Origin: an uncultured Senegalimassilia sp.
GTDB taxonomy: Bacteria > Actinomycetota > Coriobacteriia > Coriobacteriales > Eggerthellaceae
NCBI RefSeq assembly: GCF_934636665.1
Contig: NZ_CAKUAT010000015.1
Span: 6,799-70,798 of the forward strand
Direction: 5' to 3'
Length of the DNA: 64,000 bases
The notes under the pieces were generated by a model that worked only from the letters and a program-made list of their open reading frames with translations, was not told the origin of the DNA and ran no database searches. This document shows, piece after piece, positions 37,041 to 45,927 of the stretch. The position numbers and the translations under genes were made by a program. Numbering within the stretch: the stretch's first letter is position 1; every line of letters starts with the position of its first letter.

Positions 37041-37149
37041 ACGGCCATTGTGACGGCCCCCGTCCCCCATGCAAGCGACCTCACACGCTTTGCGGGAAAT
37101 GCCCATATGAGCACAAGCGGGGAACGGCGGCCTGCCCGAGGGGAAAAGA

Positions 37150-37182
37150 AAGGCCTGGAACGCATTTCGCGTTCCAGGCCTT
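37150..37182 (-). terminator. Distal terminator of the ArsB/NhaD-type carrier
   Basis: A perfect 14-bp stem with a 5-base loop. A T-rich run (TTTCTTTTC) follows on the minus strand. It lies just upstream of the second LCP gene. Confidence 0.8.
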
Positions 37183-37222
37183 CGGGGCGGGAAATCCGGG
37201 GCTCCGCCAAAGTCAGCGAGGG

Positions 37223-37316
37223 GCCCTGTGGTGCCCGGAATTCGCCTGAAGCAAGGCGGCATAGGCCTTTGGGCCATGCCGCCGAAGCTGAAGGCGAAGG
37301 CCGGGTGCCACAGGGC
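37223..37316. repeat. 94-bp nested palindrome (REP/BIME-like)
   Basis: Four concentric arms pair in order: GCCCTGTGG with CCACAGGGC, CCCGG with CCGGG, CGCCT with AGGCG, and GGCGGCAT with ATGCCGCC, around a short GGCC-rich centre. Another perfect 11-bp hairpin (37334-37359, loop GGCA) lies between it and the carrier stop. It would form a long structured 3' end. Confidence 0.75.
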
Positions 37317-37333
37317 TCCGCAGCGTCGAGCAG

Positions 37334-37359
37334 TTCCGCCGGCCGGCAGGCCGGCGGAA
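37334..37359. repeat. GC-rich hairpin directly after the carrier stop
   Basis: Perfect 11-bp arms (37334-37344 / 37349-37359) with loop GGCA, 4 bp after the stop codon. There is no T-run, so it is more likely an RNA stability element than a terminator. Confidence 0.6.
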
Positions 37360-37363
37360 GCAG

Positions 37364-38638
37364 TTAGCCACCCGGGAAGCGGATGACCATGTAGATGGCC
37401 GCGATGGCCACCGTGAACAGCATGATGGGGAAACCACGCTTGAAGAACTGCATGAACGTGATCTCATGCCCGAACTTCTTGCTGATGTCGGACAGCACTA
37501 CGTTGGCGGATGCGCCGATGAGCGTACCGTTGCCGCCCAGGCAAGCGCCCAGGGACAGCGCCCACCACAGGGCCGTGCCGTCGAGGCCGTCGGCCTCGAG
37601 CGTCAGGATGATGGGGATCATGGTTGCCACGAACGGGATGTTGTCCAGGAAGCTGGAGATGACGGCCGAGCCGAACAGCACCGCGAGCATGGTGATCATA
37701 AGGTTGCCGCCCGTGACGTCGATGAGCCCCTGGGCCAGCATGCCGATGACGCCCGTCTCGGACATGGCACCGACGATGATGAACAGGCCGGCGAAGAAGC
37801 ACAGCGTGGTCCACTCGACGCCGTGCAGAGCCTCTTCGATGCTCTCGCCGGAGATGAGCAGGATCAGGCCGGCGGCGGCAAGGGCGATGACGCAAGACTC
37901 CAGACCGAGCGCGCCGTGGGTCATGAAGCCGACGACCACGAGGGCGACCATGACCACGCTGATGTGCAGCAGGCGGCGGTCCTTGATGTAGTCGTTCTCA
38001 TCGAGCTCCATGATGGCCTTGCGATGCTCCTCGTTCGCGGAAATCTTACGGCCGTACATGACGTAGAACAGACCGATAACGGCCGCCAGGATGATGATGA
38101 CCGCCGGGGCGTCGTAGGCGATGAAGTCGGCGAAGGTGTAGCCCGCAGCCGAGCCGATCATGATGTTGGGCGGGTCGCCGATGAGCGTTGCCGTGCCGCC
38201 GATGTTGGACGCCAGGATCTGCGTCATGAAGAACGGCACCGGATCGATGTCGAGCAGGCGGCACACGGTGATGGTCATAGGACCGATGAGCAGCACGGTG
38301 GTGACGTTGTCCAGGAAGGCGGACAGCACAGCCGTGAGCAGCACGAACAGCACCATGATGGTCCAAGGGTTGCCCTTCGCCACGCGCGCGCACTTGATAG
38401 CCAGGAACTCGAACACGCCCGATTGCTTCACCACGGCCACGAACAGCATCATGCCGAACAGCACGCCGAGCGTGTTGAAGTCGATGTGCCCGATAGCCGT
38501 TTCGAACGGCATGATGTGCAGGATGAGCAGCAGCATGGCGCCGGTGATGGCGACGAGGGCGCGATGCACCTTCTCGGTCATGATGGCGATCATAGCCACC
38601 ACGAAGATGGCGACGGATATGATCTGGCTAGTATCCAT
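37364..38638 (-). CDS. ArsB/NhaD/SLC13-type ion transporter
   Basis: The 424-residue inner-membrane carrier of the IT superfamily has about 11-12 spans in two repeats. The repeat signatures are the re-entrant stretches SAFLDNVTTVLLIGPMTI with SNIGGTATLIGDPPNIMIG in the first half, and SSFLDNIPFVATMIPIIL with GACLGGNGTLIGASANVV in the second. These are typical of the YbiR/ArsB/NhaD group. The substrate could be Na+, arsenite, or a di-/tricarboxylate; no arsR or arsC is nearby. It is monocistronic and followed by three hairpins. Confidence 0.85.
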   Translation of the reverse strand: MDTSQIISVAIFVVAMIAIMTEKVHRALVAITGAMLLLILHIMPFETAIGHIDFNTLGVLFGMMLFVAVVKQSGVFEFLAIKCARVAKGNPWTIMVLFVLLTAVLSAFLDNVTTVLLIGPMTITVCRLLDIDPVPFFMTQILASNIGGTATLIGDPPNIMIGSAAGYTFADFIAYDAPAVIIILAAVIGLFYVMYGRKISANEEHRKAIMELDENDYIKDRRLLHISVVMVALVVVGFMTHGALGLESCVIALAAAGLILLISGESIEEALHGVEWTTLCFFAGLFIIVGAMSETGVIGMLAQGLIDVTGGNLMITMLAVLFGSAVISSFLDNIPFVATMIPIILTLEADGLDGTALWWALSLGACLGGNGTLIGASANVVLSDISKKFGHEITFMQFFKRGFPIMLFTVAIAAIYMVIRFPGG

Positions 38639-38865
38639 ATCCCACCGCCTTGGTTTCGTTGTTTTCCACGGGTCCTTCTTTCTCCAAAACGCGCGAAACC
38701 CTTATACGATCGCGCAAAAATCCACTATAGCAAAACCCCATTTCCCCATGCCGATCCGGAGGGAAAGTTTCTCGTGTTTTAACGTTGAAAGGCGGCGGTG
38801 CGCGGCGACCGCCCAAGCGCGGGATATACTGGGCGCAAGCATTTACGAAGGTAAGCGAGGAAACC

Positions 38866-41085
38866 ATGGGATTGAGATTCACCGCCGCCCGCGCGGTCAG
38901 CAGCGTCTCCACTTGGGGCCTGAAAAACGTGTTCCACCGCCCCGCCGCGAACTTCCCGGGCAAAATGGCCCTGTACGTGGACCCGCAGCTTATCGGGCAC
39001 CTACGCGGCAAGCTTGAGCGCGGAAGCGTGTGCGTGGTGGGAACCAACGGCAAGACCACCGTTTCCAACCTGCTTGCCGACGTGCTTGAGACGTCGGGCC
39101 AGCGAGTCGTCTGCAACCGCACGGGCGCGAACCTGGATTCGGGCGTGTCCACGGCGCTGCTGCATGCCGGCAAGGCCGACTGGGGCGTGTTCGAGTGCGA
39201 CGAGTTGTGGCTAGCAAGGATCCTGCCGCAGCTGCGCGCGAACTACGTGGTGCTGCTGAACCTGTTCCGCGACCAGCTTGATCGCTGCGGCGAGATCGAC
39301 CGCATCCAGGACAGCATCGTCAAGGCGCTGGGCAGCTCGCCTGAAACCGTGCTGGTATACAACGCCGACGATCCGCTGTGCGCGTCCATCGCCGACCGTG
39401 CCGGGCAGCTGCCGGGCCGCGAGGGCACGCGGTCGATCGCCTTCGGCGTGGCCGAGAGCATGGGCTTGGCGCAGAACACCGTTTCCGACGCCACGATGTG
39501 CCAGCGCTGCTCCACCATGTTCGAGTACGACTGGCGCCAATACGGCCAGCTGGGCGAATGGCGCTGCCCGAACTGCGGCTTCGCGCGCCCTGCGCTCGAC
39601 TTCGCCGCCGAAAACGTGCAGCTGGGAGTTGACGGGTTGGCGTTCTCGCTTGCCAAGCCCGGCGCCGGCGATGCCGGGCGCGAAGGGGCGTTCTCGGTGA
39701 CGGCGCGCTTCAGCGGCGCCTATATGGTGTACAACCTGGCCGCGGTGAGCGTTGCCGCAAGCTTGCTGGGGTGCACAAACGAGGCGCTGCAGAAGGCCGT
39801 CGATGCGTTCGACCCGCAAAACGGACGCCTGCAGACCTACAACCTTGCCGGCCGCCGCGTCCTGCTGAACCTGGCGAAGAACCCCACCGGCTTCAACCAG
39901 AACCTCAAGATCGTGGCGCAAGACCAGGCGCCGAAGGTGGTGGCCTTCTTCATCAACGACAAGGAGGCCGACGGGCGCGACGTGTCGTGGCTGTGGGACA
40001 TCGACTTCGAGGAGCTGGCGCAGGCGGGCCCGCTGACGGCGTACGCCGGAGGCATCCGCGGGCGCGACATGGCCGTGCGCCTGAAGTACGCCGGCATCGA
40101 TGCCCAAACCGTCGAAAGCGCCGATGACCTGCTGCATCGCATCGCTCAGCAACCGCGCGAGGTAAGCGCGTACATCATCGCGAACTACACGTCGCTGCCG
40201 GGTTGCAAGGCCGCGCTGGACGCCGCCGTGGCAGCAGGCGGCGAAGTGGAGCCGGCCGCGGGAGAAGCGCCCGCACCGCGCGATTTCGGGACGCAGGGCA
40301 CGTCGGCCAGCGAAGGGGCGGCAAGCGGCCAGAACCCCGTTGTCATCGCGCACCTGTTCCCCGACCTGCTGAACCTGTACGGCGACGGCGGCAACGTGCG
40401 CGTGCTGCAGCAGCGCCTGGCCTGGCGCGGCATCCCCGCGGAGGTCCGCCGCGTGAACCACGGCGACGCCATCGACCTTTCCGGCGTCGACCTGATCATG
40501 ATGGGCGGCAGCCCCGACCGCGAGCAGAAGCTTGCCAGCGCCGACATCGTGGCCATGCGCGACCAGCTTGACGCGTACGTGCAGGACATGGGCCCGCTGC
40601 TGGCCATTTGCGGCAGCTACCAGATGCTGGGCCGCGAGTGGCTGGTGGACGGCGAGAAGGTGCCCGGTCTGGGCCTGGTGGGCATGACCACGGGACGCCC
40701 CGGCACCTCGGGCGACCGACTGGTGAACAACATCACGCTGCGCAGCCCCTTGGCCGATGAGCCCGTGGTGGGCTACGAGAACCACGCAGGCCGCACGTAC
40801 CTCGACGAGGGCGTTGAGCCTTTCGGCACCGTGGTATCCAACACGGGCCTGGGCAACAACGAGGAGACCAAGCAGGACGGCGTGCGCTACAAGAACGTGC
40901 TGGGCACGTACCTGCACGGCCCGCTTCTGGCGAAGAACCCGCAGATCGCAGACTGGCTACTTGCCCGCGCGCTTGAGCGCAACGCCAAACGGACCGGGCA
41001 GCCCCTGATCGAGCTAGCCCCGCTTGACGACGCGCCGGAGGAGGCCGCGAACGCCTTCATGTGCGACAAGCTGGGAGCCAAGTAA
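38866..41085 (+). CDS. Single-chain MurT-GatD lipid II isoglutaminyl synthase
   Basis: The MurT-GatD complex amidates D-Glu of lipid II, using glutamine as nitrogen donor. In characterised Gram-positives these are two proteins. Here one 739-residue chain holds both. The MurT part has the Mur-ligase P-loop GTNGKTT (59-65), a zinc ribbon (C212, C215, C234, C237) and a DUF1727-like domain (about 330-460). An Ala/Gly-rich linker follows (about 465-495). The GatD part is a class-I glutaminase (about 496-739) with GGSPDREQ, nucleophile C582 in ICGSYQMLG and H684 in TYLHGPL. MGLRFTAAR was chosen as the start, with GCGAGGAA upstream. The enzyme acts at the cytoplasmic membrane face. Confidence 0.93.
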   Translation: MGLRFTAARAVSSVSTWGLKNVFHRPAANFPGKMALYVDPQLIGHLRGKLERGSVCVVGTNGKTTVSNLLADVLETSGQRVVCNRTGANLDSGVSTALLHAGKADWGVFECDELWLARILPQLRANYVVLLNLFRDQLDRCGEIDRIQDSIVKALGSSPETVLVYNADDPLCASIADRAGQLPGREGTRSIAFGVAESMGLAQNTVSDATMCQRCSTMFEYDWRQYGQLGEWRCPNCGFARPALDFAAENVQLGVDGLAFSLAKPGAGDAGREGAFSVTARFSGAYMVYNLAAVSVAASLLGCTNEALQKAVDAFDPQNGRLQTYNLAGRRVLLNLAKNPTGFNQNLKIVAQDQAPKVVAFFINDKEADGRDVSWLWDIDFEELAQAGPLTAYAGGIRGRDMAVRLKYAGIDAQTVESADDLLHRIAQQPREVSAYIIANYTSLPGCKAALDAAVAAGGEVEPAAGEAPAPRDFGTQGTSASEGAASGQNPVVIAHLFPDLLNLYGDGGNVRVLQQRLAWRGIPAEVRRVNHGDAIDLSGVDLIMMGGSPDREQKLASADIVAMRDQLDAYVQDMGPLLAICGSYQMLGREWLVDGEKVPGLGLVGMTTGRPGTSGDRLVNNITLRSPLADEPVVGYENHAGRTYLDEGVEPFGTVVSNTGLGNNEETKQDGVRYKNVLGTYLHGPLLAKNPQIADWLLARALERNAKRTGQPLIELAPLDDAPEEAANAFMCDKLGAK

Positions 41086-41206
41086 CGGCGGATTGCCGAT
41101 GCGGGCGGGCGCGAAAACATCTAAGCCTGCTGGCGAACGCGAAGGCCGTCAGGCTGGAGGCGAACGCGAGCGAGCGCCGAAGTGCCCCGACCTGCAAGCG
41201 AACGCA

Positions 41207-41262
41207 AAAGCGCGGTGCCGGCCTTTGCGAGGAAATCGCATGGGACCGGCGCCGCGCTTTTT
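41207..41262 (+). terminator. murT-gatD terminator
   Basis: A 15-bp stem with one G-T pair (41207-41221 / 41246-41260), a 24-base loop and TTTTT. The stretch before it has three copies of a GCGAACGC motif (41133-41205). Confidence 0.8.
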
Positions 41263-41280
41263 ATTTGGGAGTGATTTCGA

Positions 41281-41319
41281 GAAAAAGAAAGCGGGCCGGA
41301 CATTTCTGCCCAGCCCGCG
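41281..41319 (-). terminator. Terminator after tRNA-Thr
   Basis: A GCGGGC/GCCCGC stem with an imperfect inner extension. TTTCTTTTTC follows on the minus strand. Confidence 0.75.
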
Positions 41320-41327
41320 TACATTCG

Positions 41328-41403
41328 TGGAGCCAACGACCGGATTCGAACCGGTGACCTGCGCTTTACGAGAGCGCTGCTCTACCAGCTGAGCCACGTT
41401 GGC
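41328..41403 (-). tRNA. tRNA-Thr (CGT)
   Basis: The acceptor GCCAACG pairs with CGTTGGC. The anticodon loop CTCGTAA on an AGCGCT/AGCGCA stem gives anticodon CGT. The T arm is CCGGTTCGAATCCGG and CCA is encoded. Confidence 0.96.
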
Positions 41404-41535
41404 ACACGGCTTCTTGCGAAGCGCGAATATGAACTATACCGAAGAGCCTGTCGTTTCGCAAGGGGCAAATGCAACTTTTCGGGCGAACGAGCGGGCATTC
41501 GCCGTTTCTCCACAGGCTCGCATTTTAGCGTTGCG

Positions 41536-41640
41536 GCCCTCGAGAGCCGCATGAGCGCGCACCCTGCCGCTGCTGCCGTCACACCCGAGAGCCGCAGAGG
41601 GCGCTCCCTAGAGCCGAGACCATCACGCCCGAGAGCCGTC
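41536..41640. repeat. Degenerate GAGAGCCG repeats
   Basis: Four copies of a (C)GAGAGCCG-like motif occur within about 100 bp between tRNA-Thr and the universal stress protein gene. No larger unit was resolved and their role is unknown. Confidence 0.4.
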
Positions 41641-41660
41641 TCGGCGCACAGCTTCGCCAG

Positions 41661-42149
41661 CTACTCCTCGTCCTCTGGGGCTTTCACCACCAGCACGGGG
41701 ACCTGGGCCTCACGCAGCACGTAGCTGCTCACGCTGCCCAGCATGCCGCGCAGAGCGCCCAGACCGCGGCTGCCCATGATGATGAGCCCGCAGCCGTTCT
41801 CCTGCGCGTACTTCACGATTTGGTCGCCCGGGTGCACCTCGGGCAGCAGGCAGACGCGCTTCTCGTTCATGAGCGGGCGGATCACCCCGTCGACCTGCGC
41901 ATGCAGGCGCTCGGATGCCTCCTCCGCCGCCTCCTCCATGGCTTCTTGCATGCCCATGGGGACGACGCTTTCGGTCAAATCCACACCACGAGCCTCGAGC
42001 TTTGCCACGGCGGTTCGCTCCAGGTCGACGATCTGGACGACGTGCAGTGCAAGCCCGGCGTCCTCCTTCGCGAAGCGCACGGCCTCGTCAAGCGCCGCGC
42101 AGGCGGAATCGGACCCATCGAACGGAACCATAACGGCATCGTAGAGCAT
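41661..42149 (-). CDS. Universal stress protein (UspA family)
   Basis: The 162-residue cytoplasmic alpha/beta nucleotide-binding protein opens with MLYDAVMVPFDGSDSACAALDEAV, the family's first strand and helix. It ends with the ATP-binding signature G-2x-G-9x-G-S in GSRGLGALRGMLGSVSSYVLREAQVPVLVV. This marks the ATP-binding rather than the non-binding subclass. It stands alone between tRNA-Thr and an amino acid permease. The ribosome site (GAAAGAAGGGGG) is good. Its target is not predictable. Confidence 0.93.
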   Translation of the reverse strand: MLYDAVMVPFDGSDSACAALDEAVRFAKEDAGLALHVVQIVDLERTAVAKLEARGVDLTESVVPMGMQEAMEEAAEEASERLHAQVDGVIRPLMNEKRVCLLPEVHPGDQIVKYAQENGCGLIIMGSRGLGALRGMLGSVSSYVLREAQVPVLVVKAPEDEE

Positions 42150-42361
42150 TGCAACCCCCTTCTTTCACCGGTTGAACCTGGCAAGGCAAGGCGGCGCAGC
42201 GCGTTGCGACGAGCACCGAACGCGACGCCGACGGCCGCACACCCCCGGCAACCTCGCATCCGCATCCCCGCGTGTCGCGCGTGTTCCGCGAGCTGCCGAA
42301 GCTGCTCAACGCGCAAGGGCCGCGTCCCCTTCCCCATCAGGCTTTATCCCCAGTATAGCAA
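42150..42361. other. Intergenic region upstream of the universal stress gene
   Basis: About 210 bp. It has no recognisable gene or RNA. It is probably the promoter region of the universal stress protein gene. Confidence 0.35.
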
Positions 42362-42391
42362 GAAGCCCTGCGACAATTGCCGCAGGGCTTC
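42362..42391 (-). terminator. Terminator of the APC permease gene
   Basis: A perfect 11-bp stem GAAGCCCTGCG/CGCAGGGCTTC with an 8-base loop, about 90 bp after the stop; a weak TTGCT tail follows. Confidence 0.7.
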
Positions 42392-42481
42392 CGCAAACGC
42401 CGCTCGCGCAAACGGCGTTGCCATGTTGTAACGTTTCGCCAACACGACGGGCGAGCCGCCCATGCGCAAGCGAAATGCCGG

Positions 42482-43882
42482 CTACACCTCGAGGTGCTTG
42501 AACGCCTCGGGCACTTCCTTGAAGCCCTTCGACTTCACGGCGCCGACGATCAGGCCGATGATCAGCCACACGATACCGACGATGTAGGTCATCGTCTCGA
42601 AGCCGGTGAAGACGTACACCAGGATGGCGATGCCGATCCAGGGGCAAATCAGGTACTTCATGATGTCGCCGAAGGAGTTGCGCTTCTTCTCGCGGATGAA
42701 GAAAAACAGGAACACGGCGAAGTTCAGCAGGATGAACGAGGCCAGGGCGCCAAAGTTCACCAGGCCGGCAAGCTGGGTCATCTTGTCGCCCATGGGGATG
42801 GACAGGCACAGGGTGACCACGCCCAGGAACACGGCGGAGAACCAGGGGGTCTGGTACTTCGGGTGGACCTTGCCGAACGCCTTCGGGATAACGCCGTCGC
42901 GGCCCATGGAGTACAGCAGGCGCGAGGAGGCCATCTGGGCGTTCATGATGTTGGCGATGCCGATGGCGATGATGTTGATGACCAGCATGATCTTGTAGAA
43001 GACCGGGCCGCCCACCAGCATGACGGAATCGAAAAAGCCCATGTCGGGGTCGGTGTTGGCCCAGTCTGGCTGCACGATGGCGGCGATGTAGGTCTGGGCG
43101 ACGAACACGACGATGATGGCGCACAGGGCGATCAGGATGCCGCGGCCGATGTTCTTCTCGGGCTCGTGGGTTTCCTCAGCCAGCGTGGACATGCCATCGA
43201 AGCCCAGGAAGGAAAGCGCGGCCAGCGAGATGCCGGCAGCGATGAAGTGGGCGTCGACCTGGCCTTCCTGGTAGATCGGGTCGAGGACGAAGGCACCGGC
43301 GCCGCCGCCGCCCATGATGAAGTTGCAGCCGAGCGCGATGAACGCGATGACGGCCAGGACCTCGATGACGAAGATGACCCAGTCAACGCCGCGGCTCATC
43401 TGGATGCCGCGGATATTCACGAACGTGTTGAAGGCGATGAAGACCACGGCCCACAGCCATGCCGGGCTGTTGGGGATCAACGCGGTGCCCCAGTTCATGA
43501 CCATGACGATGAGCAGGGACGGAACCAGGATGTAGTCCAGCAGGATCAGCCAGCCGGCGATGAAGCCGACGTGCGGGTTGATGCCGCGCTGCACGTAGGA
43601 GTACACGGAACCGGCGATCGGGAAGCGACCGGACATGCGCATGTAGCTCATGGCGGTGAACATGATGGCCACGAAGCCGATGATGTAGACCAGCGGCGTC
43701 ATGCCGTGGCTGTTCTGCTGGATGGAGCCGAAGATGGATTGCGGGGCGATGATGACCATGAACAGGACGCCGTACATCACCACGTCCCAAAGGCCCATCC
43801 CGCGGCGCAGCTCTTGCTTGTAGCCGAACTGCTCGATGTTGTCCCCGGCGTTACCCTTCGCCGGGGCTTTTTGCTCTGCCAT
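42482..43882 (-). CDS. APC-family amino acid permease
   Basis: A 466-residue carrier with about 12 spans. ELRRGMGLWDVVMYGVLFMVIIAPQSIFG is the first broken helix of the APC fold. SFLGFDGMSTLAEETHEPEKNIGRGILIAL is the TM6-loop signature of YveA/PuuP-like permeases, and ASSRLLYSMGRDGVIPKAFGKVHPKYQTPW is the conserved loop after TM8. MAEQKAPAK with GAGGAAAGGG upstream was chosen over a longer open frame. The substrate is not predictable. The gene is downstream, on the same strand, of the acetamidase-type enzyme but separated from it by a terminator. Confidence 0.9.
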   Translation of the reverse strand: MAEQKAPAKGNAGDNIEQFGYKQELRRGMGLWDVVMYGVLFMVIIAPQSIFGSIQQNSHGMTPLVYIIGFVAIMFTAMSYMRMSGRFPIAGSVYSYVQRGINPHVGFIAGWLILLDYILVPSLLIVMVMNWGTALIPNSPAWLWAVVFIAFNTFVNIRGIQMSRGVDWVIFVIEVLAVIAFIALGCNFIMGGGGAGAFVLDPIYQEGQVDAHFIAAGISLAALSFLGFDGMSTLAEETHEPEKNIGRGILIALCAIIVVFVAQTYIAAIVQPDWANTDPDMGFFDSVMLVGGPVFYKIMLVINIIAIGIANIMNAQMASSRLLYSMGRDGVIPKAFGKVHPKYQTPWFSAVFLGVVTLCLSIPMGDKMTQLAGLVNFGALASFILLNFAVFLFFFIREKKRNSFGDIMKYLICPWIGIAILVYVFTGFETMTYIVGIVWLIIGLIVGAVKSKGFKEVPEAFKHLEV

Positions 43883-44366
43883 TTCCCTTTCCTCTCTTTC
43901 TTGCGGGGAAAACAAGCATTGCGCAGAGCCAGGAGCGCGATTCCCGGCTCTACGCAATAGTCCGTACTTTAGCACGTTAAAGCGCTCGAGTAGGGCGGAT
44001 ATGGCGATTCCTAGCGCCGCCGTACGTCATTTTGGGGCTGAGGGGCGCCTTTGCGCGTGCATAGGGCGCGAAAAATGCCCGGTTTCCTGGGAAAACCGGG
44101 CATTTTGCATGAGACGGCAAAATCAACAACAGCGAGATAACCGTGTATTTTAACGCCTGCTAACTAAGGCGAACGGTAGCTTTTCGGAGTTAAACGGTTG
44201 CGCGAACGCATGGGGTTCCGTGCGTTGCGCGGCGCAAACCGGCCAGGCCCCGCCGTTTGACCGAATTGCGCCCCAGCGCCGCGAACGGCCGCCACGGCTC
44301 GCAAGCCCGCGGCCCGCGAACTGACCAGCCAGCGCCTACGGCTGCGGAACCTATGGCCGAACGATC
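43883..44366. other. Intergenic region between the acetamidase and APC genes
   Basis: About 480 bp. A symmetrical hairpin at 44072-44106 is noted separately. The rest holds the APC promoter; the short reading frames are shadows without ribosome sites. Confidence 0.4.
44072..44106. terminator. Bidirectional terminator
   Basis: A perfect 14-bp stem (44072-44085 / 44093-44106) with flanking A4/T4. It would stop minus-strand transcription from the acetamidase gene, 260 bp after its stop. Confidence 0.75.
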
Positions 44367-45278
44367 TTACGGCTGCGGAATCAGAACGGGGAACTCGGAC
44401 AGCTTCGGCGTCCCGATGCGCAGCGACACGTCGACCTCGCACGGCTCGCAGCCCTGGCTCACCTCGACGTCGCTTTGCACGGACATATACATGTAGGTTT
44501 CCACAGCGTCCCAACCGGTGACGCGCATCAGCAGACGCTGCAGCTCCTTCGAGCCGTTCATGAGCGCCTGCTCGTAGTGGGTACCGCTGCAGTTCACGTA
44601 CCACTTGCCGTCGGGGCCGAAGGTCTCAAGCACGGGCCAGTTCAGCTCGAAGTCCTTCACCAGCTGCACGCGAACGGTGATTTCAGCGGGGATCTCGATG
44701 CCGGTGCCGCACAGCTCGGCGTCGCCCATGGTGGCGTGCACATCGCCCATCTGCAGAAGCGCGCCGGGGACGCGCACGGGGAAGTACAGGCGCGTGCCCT
44801 TGGTGATCTTCTTGTTGTCCATGTTGCCGCCGTGGCTGCCCACGAAGCCGTCGATGACGTCGGGGCCGGACGGCGCGGTGCCGATGACGCCGATCATGGG
44901 ATTGATCGGGAAACTGACCTGGTTGAACGTGGCCATACCGTCCTTGATGGGGATCTTCTTGGTACGGTAGCCGGTGGTCTCGAACAGCGGGCCGCAGTGG
45001 TCGTCGGTGGCGATGGTGCCCTCGTCGGCAACCTTCACCTCGTAGATGTCGACCACCAGCACGTCGCCGGGCTCGGCGCCCTCGATGTAAACGGGGCCTG
45101 CCGCCGGATTGGCGAAACCGTAGGTGTAATCCAGGTCGGCCATGGTGGTGTTCTCGTCGGGAATGCGGTTGCTGAAGCAGTCCTGCGTGTTGAACTGCAG
45201 CACCTCGCCGGGCTTGGCCGTGGCACAAGGCTTGTTGTCCTTCGAGAATTCGTAAACCTGATCGGTGATGATCTGCAT
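44367..45278 (-). CDS. Acetamidase/formamidase family protein
   Basis: The FmdA/AmdA family hydrolyses short amides to the acid and ammonia. The 303 residues show family hallmarks: EPGDVLVVDIYEV, the metal-site stretch DDHCGPLF, PINPMIGVIGTAP, the GSHGGNMDNKKITKGTRLYFPVRVPGALLQMGDVHATMGDAELCGTGIE core, and the MSVQSDVEVSQ block. AAGGGGGC lies upstream of the ATG. It stands between the selenium cassette and an APC permease on the same strand. Acetamide or formamide are typical substrates; this one is unproven. Confidence 0.9.
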   Translation of the reverse strand: MQIITDQVYEFSKDNKPCATAKPGEVLQFNTQDCFSNRIPDENTTMADLDYTYGFANPAAGPVYIEGAEPGDVLVVDIYEVKVADEGTIATDDHCGPLFETTGYRTKKIPIKDGMATFNQVSFPINPMIGVIGTAPSGPDVIDGFVGSHGGNMDNKKITKGTRLYFPVRVPGALLQMGDVHATMGDAELCGTGIEIPAEITVRVQLVKDFELNWPVLETFGPDGKWYVNCSGTHYEQALMNGSKELQRLLMRVTGWDAVETYMYMSVQSDVEVSQGCEPCEVDVSLRIGTPKLSEFPVLIPQP

Positions 45279-45364
45279 GATGCCCCCTTCTTCATGGTAG
45301 CGAACGCGGCTTGCCGCCGTTTCGAGCGATTGTACGCCAACGGCCGCAGGTACGCCACAAACGC

Positions 45365-45396
45365 AAAAGGCGTACTCCCGAACACGGAAGCACGCC
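45365..45396 (-). terminator. Terminator of the yedE-yedF-DUF3343 operon
   Basis: An 11-bp stem in two blocks (GGCGT and CTTCCG with one G-T) and a 4-base loop. TTTT follows on the minus strand, 30 bp after the stop. Confidence 0.8.
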
Positions 45397-45426
45397 CCTT
45401 CGACGCGTTATATAGACACGCAAGGC

Positions 45427-45666
45427 TCACAGCTCGAGCACGACGGCCTGCTCGAGCTCGATGCCGCTGCGCTGCGCCAGCGAGTCCAGCAGCTCCGCCT
45501 CAACCTCGGGTTCGAGCCACGCCATGCCGCACCCCGCGGAAAGCTGCCGCGGGATGGGCGCAAGGCGGCCGCGAAGGCCCTCGCCTGCGGCCGCCTGCTT
45601 GAAGGCGAGCGCGTCAGTGGTGGTATGGAACGACGCCACCGCCGTCTTCACCTTCCGCCGCGCCAT
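45427..45666 (-). CDS. DUF3343 putative Se/S carrier-like protein
   Basis: The 79-residue small protein has the DUF3343 signature: a strand with FHTTTDALAFKQAA, then LAPIPRQLSAGCGMAWLEP, where the single conserved Cys sits in the S-A-G-C-G-M motif. The family is found beside TusA-like and YedE-like genes in organisms that use selenium. Here it follows the TusA-like gene by 3 bp. It is presumed to bind or hand on reduced selenium or sulfur, but this is unproven. Confidence 0.88.
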   Translation of the reverse strand: MARRKVKTAVASFHTTTDALAFKQAAAGEGLRGRLAPIPRQLSAGCGMAWLEPEVEAELLDSLAQRSGIELEQAVVLEL

Positions 45667-45669
45667 GGG

Positions 45670-45876
45670 TTAGGCGATCTCGATCACGAAATCGTCGCCG
45701 ACGCGCTGCGCCGTGGCCGTGCGCTTGCGCTTCTTCGCCAGCGAGCAGATGTTGTCGCGCGCCACGGTGTTGCTCACCGTCACCTTGATGGGCTCGGAGC
45801 CGCCCTTCTTCATGGCGTTCATGGTCAGGATGACCGGTTCGGGACAGGAAAGCCCTCGGGCGTCAACTTCGATCAT
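45670..45876 (-). CDS. yedF: TusA/YedF-like sulfurtransferase protein
   Basis: The 68-residue SirA/TusA-fold protein has the signature VDARGLSCPEPVILTMNAM at residues 4-22; the Cys in the C-P-E-P motif accepts a persulfide or selenide. The C-terminal strand (VGDDFVIEIA) completes the fold. It lacks the second domain of longer YedF proteins. It lies 51 bp after yedE and 3 bp before the DUF3343 gene, forming the cassette that accompanies selenium use. Confidence 0.9.
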   Translation of the reverse strand: MIEVDARGLSCPEPVILTMNAMKKGGSEPIKVTVSNTVARDNICSLAKKRKRTATAQRVGDDFVIEIA

Positions 45877-45927
45877 TGGAAGTCCTTTCGGTAAATGAAC
45901 TGGGGAAACACGCTTGCAGCTTATACG

